In this document: positions 10,533-20,914 of the stretch, in pieces
How the letters are laid out: every line of letters starts with the position of its first letter
How positions within the stretch are numbered: the first letter of the stretch is position 1
From: Enoplolaimus lenunculus
Lineage: Eukaryota > Nematoda > Enoplea > Enoplida > Thoracostomopsidae
Direction of reading: 5' to 3'
DNA length: 64,000 nt
NCBI GenBank assembly: GCA_030248215.1
Contig: JASANG010004044.1
Coordinates: 124,001 to 188,000 of the forward strand
Notes under the pieces: model-generated
The model's input: the letters and a program-made list of their open reading frames with translations, nothing else
What the model was told of the DNA's origin: nothing
Databases searched by the model: none
Translations under genes and position numbers: made by a program

Positions 10533-12421
10533 TCAGATCTTTAAATAACATTTAATTAGCAATTTTTGTCAACTATCCGTATTGAAGTGTTGTGAAACAT
10601 TTTAGCTTTAGGTTTATGAATTCGCCGACAATAACTGCTCAAGTGCGCAAATGACGAAAAAATTTCACTTTGTGTGACGTTCCGGCAGAACTTCTAACGT
10701 CCAAAGGACGATGTTTTACAAGCGCCAGACCTCAGGCTGCGGCATCCTATATCTTTTCAACCAACGAATGACGAATTTGTCATGCTGCTGTACCAATTTT
10801 AAGATCCACAATTGCCGAATTGGTCAGTTTTAAAACTTATTCCTAGCTGGCGATAGATGCAATAAGCATTGTAGGATATGGGCCGTAGTCATAGCACGCT
10901 CGAATAAAATTGAATTATTGCAAATACTGCAAAGTTTATTTAGTGCACGTATTTATGTTTATATATAAGCGCAACAATTTTCGTACATAGATACATATTA
11001 TACCGTTACGAGTTGGGCTGAACGATTTTCGATGAATCTATACCTACCCATACGCAGTTAAATAACGGAAACTGTTAATAACAACAAAAAAGAAACGGAT
11101 ATTCAGAATAGAAATCCAAATTGTAAGGTTAATCACGCAGACTAATTTTCAATTCATCAACACAAAAGCCTCGCCATTAGACGGTTTCATAATGGAAACT
11201 AATACCAAAATCCATCAATGCTTACCTTACCATTCTTCGTTATTAATCATGAAACGGAAAACCATTTGAAACTGCTCATTTTTGGCAATATTTTATTTTG
11301 TTACTACCAAATCGAAAGCTTCGGCTTTCAAGCTCCAATATTCATCAATCGTTAGCATTATAACAAATGAGTGCGGGGTGGTGAGGCTATAAACGGTTTT
11401 CAATACATTCAAAATGTTTCAAACAGTTAATATAATGAAAATTAACTGGCCTGGCCTCAACAAGCCATGAAGCATCCTAACAGGGTTTTAAACACAAGCT
11501 ACTGTAATTATATCTTTTAGCAATGACTGCTACAAATATTTCAAACAGCGACCACTAAACATCAGTAAATAATGTAACATGTACACAGGCTGACACGTCC
11601 ACTTACATAAGCAAACCGTACAGAATATTACAGAGTTAGCAGTACCATATAGAGCCCTTCATGAAAATTTTGCTACTGATGCAATGGCGCGCGAACCACC
11701 GAACGATATAAGCGTTACGCAAGGTTTAAACTACAGTATAAATAAAAACAACTACCACGCCGGGGCCACATGGTGATGTGGACAAGGCCAGAAGAAGCAG
11801 ACCTTCAAAATCGAAATATATTACAGGCGTTTGTTGCCACCTAAATTCTTATTCTATTTGAAGCTATTGCTTCCACTGGGCAGCCGTAACGGAGACAAAA
11901 AACAACACTTCGACTTAAACTGGAAACTACAAGAACGTTTATAACAAATCTCCAATTTCTCACATATATAAGAGACATAGTGCAGTAGTCATATTACATT
12001 CACAATACCGTTTGACACCAAGACCATTCTAAATAACAAATTACGCACAATAAACAGCGATTGCAACTTGAAAATACAGGTCATTTTCCTAAATTATTTG
12101 CAGATGGTGCATCTAGCAATAACTTTGAGTAATCCTAAATCGTCTTAAGTCGTTAACTAACAATGTGTTATAAGTGATTATCCATTTTTCGAACTACAGT
12201 GAAACATTCAAATGTCCATTTCAATTGATTGAAATTTCGATATAGGGTTATCATTAACAACGGCTGCGGCAACGTTTGTTTTCGAAGTATGCTCGAATCG
12301 TAATAAGTTGATATTAAAATAACGTCAGAACTATAAAGAAGGCCTTATGAATCATGGTGTAATAATCCATAGTTAAAAATTACAATTTAAGTTATACTTC
12401 CACGAAAACCTTCCTTCATCC
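10533..12421. other. Intergenic stretch downstream of TOLLIP, no gene seen
   Basis: AT-rich, with no ORF of coding character. About 11030-11430 contains ACGGAAAC and AACGGAT strings that may be a much-decayed family C copy. No clear polyadenylation signal for TOLLIP could be picked out. Confidence 0.3.
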
Positions 12422-15260
12422 CTAATTTTCGATATCTTTTTGATTTTGATTATCATTAACAGCCGGCGCCGGTGCGACGTTTGTTTTCGAAGTAACTTCA
12501 CTCTGACCTCCAGCTGACTGCTCATTGGTTGCGGTCGACGTCTCGTTTTGTGCATTTGAAACGCTATCATCACTAATCGATAACAAAGCATTGATGGTTG
12601 CATCTTTATTGCCACTTTTCTCTTCGAGAACACTTTGAATTACAGTCGCTTCAAATTGTGGAAACATTTCTTGTAATTCTTTCACGTCTTCTTGGGTCCA
12701 CAACGGTCCAACCGGCGGTTGCTGTGCTTGAGCTAAAGTAAACTTTTAACGGTGGAAGCAAGATTGAGGCGAAACTAACATGTCCTGTTCTTGTTCCGGT
12801 TTAGCAGATTCCAGTTCTGGTATCGTGACAGCTTTGTGTTAGCTGAAGCTTTTGTTATTATTAGAGTGAAGCTTGACTACGTTATACCGGCTTTTATTTA
12901 ACGTCAATAAAATTACATTACGAAACTACGAGAGTTTTCTTATCTCATATAAAAGTGAGTTTTCTCAGCACACAAAGCGTTAATGAAATATACGCAAAAG
13001 TTCAGTTCCGGTTCTTGTTTTGGTTTGTCAAGTTCCAGTTCCGGTTTTTGTTCCGGTTATTAAGTTCCAGTTCCGGTCTTCAAGTATGTACATTCAGGTG
13101 AACACAGGGTGAAAATTATTTGCTTAACAGGAATCGCAGTCTCTTTTGATTCAGAAAAGTAAAAGAAATGTGAATATAAAAGTTGGCACATATGTTGCGC
13201 TGTAGCGCTACTGAACAGCTCAAAACTATTCACTCCAGTTTAATACCGCACGATGTTAAACCATGACAATTAATATGTACGACCTCCAAGTGCGTTTAAA
13301 ACGGCAAAAAATAGTATCATAGCAGGGATTTTAATCTGGAAATGGCAATCATTTGTGCCTAGCGAAATTCAAATTTTCAAACACAACTCGCCAAATCAAA
13401 TTTCAAAAAGATTATTTGCGCTATGTTTGTTTTACCGTAAACAACGAAACAAAAAAACCAACAAACAAACGATAAAACAAACAAAAAGAACTAAAAGTAA
13501 AGAACACCCAAACTGGTCCAGAATGTTACTACAAACAATAATTTACACTTACTTTGCTGAATGATATAAGCTGGTTGATGCGATGGAATGTACGCAACCG
13601 GAGGAGCATCAACAGGCTGTAATAAGCACATTAATACGCGCAAATATGTTCTATATTATAAATCAATATAAATATCGACTAAACTATGTTTTCAGGTATA
13701 GCTAGTTGTGTTATCTCGAAAAAACACTAATATATTCTAATTTTGCTTAAAAATAACATTCTAGTATAAAGCGTTTATGTTATTCCATTCATAGTTATAA
13801 ACATACGCAGATTTGGTTATACATTCACTTGCAAACAATGCGCAACGTTGCGTCATCCGCATATTTTTGGCTCTACAGAATACCACACATATTTTCAGAC
13901 AATCTGAGCTGCAATAATTCTCAGCCATTCCACATATTGGTCTATGAAAAAATCAAAATTTATTTTCTAACCGTCAGTGCTAACACGATATTAACCATGC
14001 CTTCTTTGCCTTCGCCTTGAGCGCCCGACAAACAGTACCATTCATCTATGACATCACCGTTATACACTGCTTCTGGTATCATGATGTAACCCCATGCGAC
14101 ACGTTCATCATTTGATAATGCTCTCTGAAACTTGGTATATATTGCAAACATTTAGCAATGTCACGTTAATCGAACAGAAAATTTTTGCTTCAAAAAAGCG
14201 AATATATTTCCAGACAATAATTCTGCCAGAATCAATATTCTTTATTGTGTAAGTAAATTAAAAGGTGTTTATTTCCGAAAAGAATCTACCGTGGTGGTAA
14301 ATATTGTAAAACTAACGCTGTAAATTATAATATCAACCTTCTTTGTAATACAAACATACCTCATCATAGATCTCCAAATATATAGAATCAATGCCTTTCG
14401 GTAAGTAGCTGAAAAAAACAATTTTAAAATGTCTAAAACGCAAAACGAATTACGTATGCAGAACTGGATCATTTCGATCAAAAACAAAATAGTGGCTGTT
14501 TGCAGCAGATAGCAGATATATATTCTCTTTAAAAGCTTACGCCTAAAATATACTACCAGTACCGCCGAGATGTCACAATGCATACAATAAATCTTTATTT
14601 TCTACTGTCCCAATTCATACTAACCAATGAACAGTTCGGTTCCATCGAGGCATTTTGGCTCCATTATGGTCAGTTGGCGTTTCGAAATAAGCGTTACCAA
14701 CCCGCAATCGACAATAGGGATCCATTCGCACAAACCCATAATTCTTTGATAACTTAGCCTGAAAAAAGATCTTTCCCTATTATACAAAGATCACTCAATA
14801 TGCGTACTAGCAAACCTTCCAAGACCAAAACAGTTGCAAATTCACCTTGTGTGGACAATTAATATGTCATACAGTAAATGATACAGCAATATTTCTTCCA
14901 AAACAAGGAAGGTCCATTAACTTTCTATAACTTACATACCTGAACGATGGTGATGCTTAATCTGCCTCGTGTGTTTGGTGGAATAAATGCTGATGCCGGA
15001 ACAAACCCATGCTGAACGGCAGCAGTTCCTGGATGACCTCCATGCATCACACCGCCAGATGTCGAAGTTCCAGGAATGCGCAGAAAATCAGCAGGCAGGT
15101 CCAACATAACCTATAACGGTACAAAATGACTTTTAACCTTCAGATCTATTCACGCCGGAAATCAAAAACTTTCAAAATTTTTGTTATTTAAGTTCAATTT
15201 TTTGTTAAGCTATGCATGCTGACAGATACGTACCTGCCTCCTACGCTCATTTACGTCCAT
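12422..15260 (-). CDS. TOLLIP: TOLLIP, Toll-interacting protein (7 exons, complete)
   Basis: Endosomal adaptor of Toll/IL-1 signalling, ubiquitin-cargo sorting and selective autophagy. Coding exons: 15260..15234, 15110..14940, 14758..14625, 14408..14360, 14124..13972, 13616..13553 and 12732..12422, all with GT-AG introns and consistent phases, giving 302 residues. An in-frame TAA at 15287..15285 precedes the ATG. Domains: Tom1-binding region at about 1-57, with LPADFLRI at 13-20 matching LPQDFLRI of human TOLLIP; C2 at about 60-177, with [26 protein letters not shown] and EGMVNIV; CUE at about 213-254, with the ubiquitin-contact MFP at 222-224 and the conserved NALL. The W-x-x-I/L motifs WGYI and WYCL fall where human autophagy-binding motifs are reported. 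Odd: about 50 Gln/Asn/Ser/Thr-rich residues follow the CUE domain, whereas the human protein ends soon after it. The donor of exon 5 (GTTAGA) is the least certain boundary. Confidence 0.95.
12740..13090. repeat. GTTCCGG/AGTTCC-rich low-complexity patch in TOLLIP intron 6
   Basis: The largest TOLLIP intron (13552..12733) holds several loosely repeated units built on AGTTCCAGTTCCGG, mainly at 12790-12825 and 13000-13085. They resemble the GTTCC runs near 900-1250. No coding role. Confidence 0.5.
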
Positions 15261-15410
15261 GTTGCAGTTCACAAATGTTTTACCTTAATATATTATGCAC
15301 AATAGATAAACAAACCACAAATAAAGGCCATAATGTTTAGTTTAATAATAACAAAATTATAAAACAACTTTTCACGCTGGTAATCTCTCAGTTTTCCCTT
15401 TCCCCTAACT

Positions 15411-15640
15411 AGGTTGTAAGCATGTGAGACATGCTTGTCTGTTATGTGCACATGCAATATAGTGCAGTGCACTGTATGTATGCTAGCTGGCAGCATACGG
15501 TCGTCATATAGTCGACGAAAAATGCCGTTGGAGAGGCGGGCTACGTGGCGCAGTGGTACAGTGCTCGCTTAGGAACCATAGGCTGAGGGTTCGATCCCCG
15601 CTCTAGCCCGCTTTTCCAGCTGCTTAGTAAAAGGTCTGAT
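15411..15640 (+). mobile_element. tRNA-headed SINE-like repeat
   Basis: 15541-15612 holds a polymerase III type internal promoter: A box TGGCGCAGTGG and B box GGTTCGATCCC, with outer GGGCTA/TAGCCC pairing. The anticodon arm cannot be folded, so it is not a working tRNA. The 120 bp upstream (AAGCATGTGAGACATGCTTG, then GGCAGCATACG) recur before a second, decayed copy at 62172-62340, which shows a dispersed repeat rather than a single gene. It sits just upstream of TOLLIP. Confidence 0.6.
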
Positions 15641-16540
15641 GTCCCGGATCCTACCTAGACTGACATACGTCTTTCCTTGGTTCCTGTTATTCCTGACGGT
15701 ATTAAGCTTTACAACACCTATGACCATTTCATACACCGGTGTCGTAAGATTCTTGTCGGAGTGTCTTATATTGTGCCAAAAACTAAAAAACTGTGCTTTA
15801 TCACATTCCTGCCAATTCTCTTAAATTCATTCACTTTTCAGCTAAACTTTTGTCATATGTACTGTCGTTGATCATCCTGTGGTTTCATATCTCAGTCTCG
15901 CACTTAGGGCAAATTTTGATGCGCTAGTTACAACACGTTCCTCCTTTTTCCAAAATATGTGTTCCGCTCTTCTGCTCACAATTTCAACCGTAAGCGTGCT
16001 AAGGACCACCACACTGCATCATAAGCTTAACCTAGTCCAATTAATCACATGCCATTCAATGCGACTAGCTAAGTTATTTTTAATAGTTTAGATGTAGCCA
16101 TATACGATAAAATGAATTAAAGGTGTGTTTGGTAATAAATTTACATCCAAGCTATTCGCCAAAAGTGTCAATAAAACATAAACCACTGCTAAAAATTGTT
16201 TATCTTTATCGTAAATATTTTTTCGATGTCCACAAGAAGAGCTGCCAATTTTCAAAGTTTTCGATGACCTCGTGTAACCCTGGCTATGGCATATTTTCTG
16301 GCACCGTTGACAAAGTTATTGTGAACTGCTCATAATGGATAATTTAAGTTTATATTTTCTGACAGATTCAAATACATTTGTGAACGTTCTAATACAAATT
16401 TTAGCAACTTTCAAGGTTAATATTGTTTTTTCGATTTCTTACCAAAACATTTACAAGAAACTATAGTTCCTTTTAGGTAGCAAATAGGGAATTTGGTTGA
16501 GTTTAACTTTCAATTTTGAAGGCGACTTCTCTGGCAAATT
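15641..16540. other. Intergenic stretch, no gene seen
   Basis: Short ORFs only (61-70 codons), overlapping in different frames and without splice context. No recognised repeat. Confidence 0.3.
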
Positions 16541-16860
16541 TTGATTCTAAAGACATATATGTGTCAAAAATCAGCTAAACAAGTGTTTTATAATTTCAGA
16601 CATACTTGTCTTGATATTTCAGACATATTGGTCTTGTATTTCAGAAACATTTGTCTTAATCGTTTATGAAACACTCTTAAATTTAAGTCATTTACGTGCT
16701 CAAAATTTCAGACGCAGATTTGTTGAAAATTTCAGAAACTAATGTCTTGCACTCAAGACATGTGTCCAGTGTCTAGATTAAGACAATTAATTGTCTCGAA
16801 TTTAAGAAAATATTCCTTTAATATCAGAAAATGTCTTTTGTGTAGTACAAAACTTCAATT
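16541..16860. repeat. Cluster of TTTCAGACA / TGTCTT motifs
   Basis: A motif of the form TTTCAGACATA followed by TTGTCTT recurs at irregular 30-40 bp steps (about 16600, 16630, 16660, 16710, 16735), ending in the palindrome AGACAATTAATTGTCT near 16783. It looks like a decayed tandem or inverted-repeat element. Confidence 0.5.
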
Positions 16861-18321
16861 TAGAATCTCTGTGATCGCATTTTGTCTTGAAGTTAAAACA
16901 GAGTGTGGAAAAGGTCGTTGCCAGGATTTAGGGTGAGCTTTGAAGTATTTGGGAGCGATGCGAGCGAGAAGGTACACATTTCTTCAGTATTATTTCTCTG
17001 CAAGACTTTTAAAACGTTTAACTTTGTACCATTTTTATCATTTGTAGTTTTGAAATAATTAGGTTGGGGAATTTAACTTTGAAGTTTTCCTTTGAACAGC
17101 AACGCAGGTAAAATTTTCGGAAATAAATTCATAACTTCGCGAGCCGAACGAGCGAGACGATAGGCCTAATTATTTGTAAATTGGTACGCGAACTGATTCC
17201 AACTTGGGGGAGCCGCCCATTCGGCTCCGTTTTCGGTGCTCCCGTTAGCCTAAGCGTAAGCAAGAAAGTTTGTCCGAAAGCTTTCAGCGGTAGATCTGTC
17301 CATGAAACTAGATAAAGCTCTTACGGTTAAAGATATTTACTTTTTTATACCAAATAAAAATCGTATTTAAAATTTACAATCCTAACGAAGGATCATTATA
17401 AATCAAGTCTTTTTCTTGATTTACGTCTAAACTGGAAGTCAGAGGTCGACGTATTGTCAAAAGAAAGGTCAGTCCTTAATATAACGGTCCATATGCTTTG
17501 ACTATTGTTAACATTCCTGACGGTTGCTGCGCCGTTCTTATAAACGTATGCCAAACATAAACATTGTTTCTTTTTCTCATGACATTTTTACAACCAACCA
17601 TGCATATGTCCGCAAAACACCTATGTAGTCTGTTAGGACGACGTAGTTCCCTCCTCAGACTAGGGCAATTTTTTTACATTAGTGCACGCGTTATTATGTA
17701 GATGGCCCATTATATGCTGGCTGGGATGTGGAAACATGACTTAAGTAGACCTTTGACATCATTTAATTAATAAGTAAAACTTAAGTTTTAAGATTAAGTT
17801 CCAACGTTGAATTTATAACATAAAAAGGGTTTAAGGCTGTTTATTAATGTGCCATCCAGGTTATACTGCACTCGCCAATATCAAAAAATGCTTCACCATT
17901 TTAATACCTAGCTAAATTTGCGAACACTCTCTAAAAATAATGTCCAAAATTTTAGCAAGCTAATCGTATGACCTACGAAATACAGCGACCGGGCAAGAGT
18001 AGTGTGTAAAAACATCACCCTTATAAAATACAGTGCAAACTGTAAGGTCAATGTTTAGAAAATGCAGGGTTTAACCCTCTCATGCCCAAAACTCGAATAG
18101 CAGCGGAGGAATTTTTATTTAAGATAAAACAGATAAAATCCACATAGAGAAACCGCGTAGAGTTATTAAAATCATCTATTGTATGCTGAGTAGTGTGTTA
18201 CAGCAATCTCCCATTTGAACCCGCCGGGTACCCATAACGATTTTTAACACAAATATAGCAACACTTAGACTTTTTCTCTCGAGTTATATTCTGTGATAAA
18301 ACAAGTCACAATGTCACTTAA
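16861..18321. other. Intergenic stretch, no gene seen
   Basis: No supported exon. 17155-17250 is locally GC-rich with the inverted pair GGGGGAGCCGCC and CGGTGCTCCC. At 18072 the string TTAACCCTCTCATGCCC looks like one end of a piggyBac-type element, but no partner end was found. Confidence 0.3.
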
Positions 18322-18543
18322 ATGTGTGCGAAATTAGATTTATTGAGCATGGGATATATTCTGGTCATCGGTTGTTCATTTGTAAATTTTGTCGCTCACG
18401 CAACTTCCCCGACACATTGCGAAAGCGAAACCAATGTCGTTGGCACGTTACTGTTGTTATATCGACGTACCTCCTACACTAAGAAATATCGCAAAGAACT
18501 CTGCAAAAAAGCAAGAAACTTTAGTAGCACAAAACAGCACTAG
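18322..18543 (+). CDS. Small ORF with signal-peptide-like N-terminus, hypothetical
   Basis: Single open frame of 73 codons, with a second in-frame ATG at 18349. From that second Met the protein starts with a hydrophobic stretch (GYILVIGCSFVNFVAHA) that looks like a signal peptide with possible cleavage near the AHA. A basic tail follows (RRTSYTKKYRKELCKKARN) containing one cysteine, with another shortly before it. It could be a short secreted peptide, but no family is recognised and an ORF this short could arise by chance. Confidence 0.25.
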   Translation: MCAKLDLLSMGYILVIGCSFVNFVAHATSPTHCESETNVVGTLLLLYRRTSYTKKYRKELCKKARNFSSTKQH

Positions 18544-18635
18544 AAACAGACATTAATAGGCAACTCTTTCATTGTATGGCCTAAAACGATTTCTCTAATG
18601 TGTCACACATAGGCGCACCTTGCATTTTTCGCATC

Positions 18636-18998
18636 CTATACGAACTTTGGCAGAACAATTAGCAGCGCAACGTCTCCGGCCGTATGCTTAGGTAAGTGAT
18701 TAAAACCATCAAAACGAAACCTAACGTTCTGCCCAACGTTGTTTGGAGTGCAAAGCCAAGATACTGTGATTACTGGTACCCGCAAAGAAATCGAAGGTCG
18801 TCCACGTTTTGCTCTTGCATAACCTTCTTTTGCGATTATAACAGGTAGGTGAGTACACAGCCATTCGGAAACATCCACCATTAACGTGAGCAAGCCCATT
18901 CTCTGATTGCATGGAATCTCAAACACGTTGCATTCTCGCCTGTACACCAGCCAGAAGTTTGTGAACACTGATCCCATCAACAAAAAAACTATTCGCAT
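18636..18998 (-). CDS. Hypothetical 120-residue ORF with hydrophobic N-terminus
   Basis: ATG at 18998..18996, stop at 18636. It is one of the longer uninterrupted frames in the window and the local base composition is less AT-rich than its surroundings. The N-terminus (MRIVFLLMGSVFTNFWLVY) is hydrophobic like a signal peptide or anchor. Four cysteines follow, then a basic stretch RAKRGRP around residues 62-68 and a C-terminal part rich in Val, Phe and Arg. No domain is recognised. A 63-codon frame overlaps it in another phase on the same strand. It may be a single-exon gene, an exon, or transposon debris. Confidence 0.3.
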   Translation of the reverse strand: MRIVFLLMGSVFTNFWLVYRRECNVFEIPCNQRMGLLTLMVDVSEWLCTHLPVIIAKEGYARAKRGRPSISLRVPVITVSWLCTPNNVGQNVRFRFDGFNHLPKHTAGDVALLIVLPKFV

Positions 18999-19261
18999 GT
19001 ATATAAAACAGCAATTTCCCTGATCACTTTGTCCGTGAAAAATTGCTTAAAAATATTCCATAGGAATCCTAGGAACGTTCCGACACCAAATAACCGTTCA
19101 ATATTGCTTTGGCACGTAGTATATATCACCAACAGATGGGATAGCCCGCTTGCGCCATTTTGGAACGTGAGCAGCTGCAGTTGATAATGTGCCAGCTTCT
19201 AAGAACCGGTTATCGGTGTCAGATTGTCGGTCACTCTTTGAATTAGTGCTGGCCTCCGCCT

Positions 19262-19370
19262 CTTATTGTCATCCCGAAGTACTGTGAACATACATGGTGT
19301 TTCTCCTTATTTTTTCGAAACATATGGTCACTCCAACAATTGAACCTCTAACCTCTCTGTAGATGATTTC
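19262..19370 (-). mobile_element. SINE-like repeat, truncated copy
   Basis: Shares the body ACCATATGTTTCGAAAAAAT, AAGGAGAAA and CCATGTATGTTC (minus strand) with the fuller copy at 19523-19670, about 250 bp away in the same orientation. The tRNA-like head is degraded to GAGGTTAGAGGTTCAATTG. Confidence 0.5.
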
Positions 19371-19522
19371 GAATGCCGAATTAGCTCACATCCCACGTTT
19401 CTGCTTCCGACTGAAATGTTTCCCAAATTTATTCATAAGTATTATGTACAGATAATTGAAATTTCAAGTTTTAGTATCATATGACATTCTACACGGAATT
19501 CCGGCTATCAGAACTGCACGGT

Positions 19523-19670
19523 CGGGACGACCTCGTTAGCCGAAGTACTGCGAACGTACATGGTATTTCTCCTTAATTTTTTCGAAACATATGGCCACAC
19601 TGACAATCGAATCTCGGACCTCTCGCTCACGAGTCAGCCGTTCTACCCATTACACCACATGGCCGATATT
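19523..19670 (-). mobile_element. tRNA-headed SINE-like repeat
   Basis: On the minus strand the head reads GCCATGTGGTGTAATGGGTA and continues to a B box GAGATTCGATTG, a tRNA-like order of boxes. The body is ACCATATGTTTCGAAAAAAT, AAGGAGAAATACC and ACGTTCGCAGTACTTCGG. A second copy lies at 19262-19370. Not a canonical tRNA. Confidence 0.6.
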
Positions 19671-19690
19671 ATAACTTTCTGAAACATTAT

Positions 19691-20468
19691 ATGTACAACG
19701 TATATGTTTGGGCTCATACACTATGCACATACACATGCTTCTCCATGTATACCAAAATTCCCTTTTCTTCAGCCGGTCGTCCCAGACCGCGAATACAAAT
19801 ATCTCCGAATCCATCGTGTTGCTATTTACAGCGCCAATTTCTGTGGAAAATCCATGTCAGAACTGCAGTGTCTTTACTTTACATATATGTTAACCGCTAT
19901 TGTATGGGAACGTGTTCGAGGTTGATCTATAGATATAACGTGAACTCTGAAAGTGTCTTGAGTTTAATATTTTGTGTAAACCTCAATTATAGATTAGTCG
20001 AAACAGCTATAGTGGTCCTCAAAAACAGCAGCAGTTGTATATATATATACTTCTATTTATACAAGATTGTCAATTGAAAACTGTTTCAAATTCCGAATCT
20101 ATCCAGTTATTGAAAATGCTATACCAATTCAGTGTGTCATACGATATCTGTTACAACTCGTAAATAAGGTGGAGTTTTGAAAATTGAATTTTTATATCTT
20201 GCACCTTGAAGTCATTTATAATCCTCAGTAATTAAACTTTATTCGTGATTTGTAGTATTACGTTTAATATACATTATAATTGAAAATAAAACATTTGCCT
20301 GACCCGAATTCCAACATTTATATAACTCTACATGTAAATTGACGGAAAGACTTAAAATGGGCTAAACTTGCTAAGTTATGAACAGATTTAAGTTTATTTT
20401 GTTTAATTATACTTTTTCAAGTAATCAATTGTCAGTAACAACCTAAATTTGACACTGGTAATTAAAGG
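19691..20468. other. Intergenic stretch, no gene firmly seen
   Basis: A 128-codon plus-strand frame (19691-20077) overlaps two other open frames. Its product is Tyr/Ile/Cys-rich, which is what AT-rich noncoding DNA gives, so it is not called. Confidence 0.3.
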
Positions 20469-20470
20469 TA

Positions 20471-20912
20471 CTGTAGTGACCCGAATAAGAGGGGGGACTG
20501 ATATTTATTTGGCCTCTCCAGACGGTACCCCCTGTTATTCGGTTACGGACTGTTATTTATTTTCTTCCCGCCCTTCGCCACCCTTCGTTACTGATATATC
20601 CGGTATTGCAACTATCCGTTGAATTAAACGTTGTTTGTCTTGTGTCAATAGCTCGAGCCATAATACAAGGTTATACTTAGGAATGTATATTCAAAATTTA
20701 AGTACGCTTTAAAGTTTGAAACTCAAATTATTTCGTCCTGGAGTCATTTATGCGCTACAATTAGGGATAATTGATATTTATTCACTCTAATTAAGGTTTA
20801 CGGACTCTATCCGCTTAATACGGACTCTTATTAGGGATGCGGACTCATATTGATTGGGACTCAAAATGGGGACCCCCCTCTTATTACCCCCGTCTTATTT
20901 AGGTCAATACAG
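20471..20912. mobile_element. Family E element (TA-duplicating MITE), full copy
   Basis: Starts CTGTAGTGACCCGAATAAGA and ends TTAGGTCAATACAG. TA lies on each side (20469-20470 and 20913-20914), as in the Tc1/mariner/pogo group. 442 bp, no ORF. Related copies are at 53004, 60322 and, broken, 9058. Confidence 0.8.
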
Positions 20913-20914
20913 TA

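Noticed and set aside
12373-12633. Second ORF overlapping TOLLIP exon 7
   Set aside because: Out-of-frame shadow of the CUE-encoding exon.
15541-15612. A genuine tRNA gene
   Set aside because: A and B boxes are good, but the anticodon arm does not pair, and the surrounding sequence recurs at 62172, so it is a tRNA-derived repeat.
19691-20077. 128-codon plus ORF
   Set aside because: Tyr/Ile/Cys bias typical of AT-rich noncoding DNA, three overlapping frames, and no domain or splice support.
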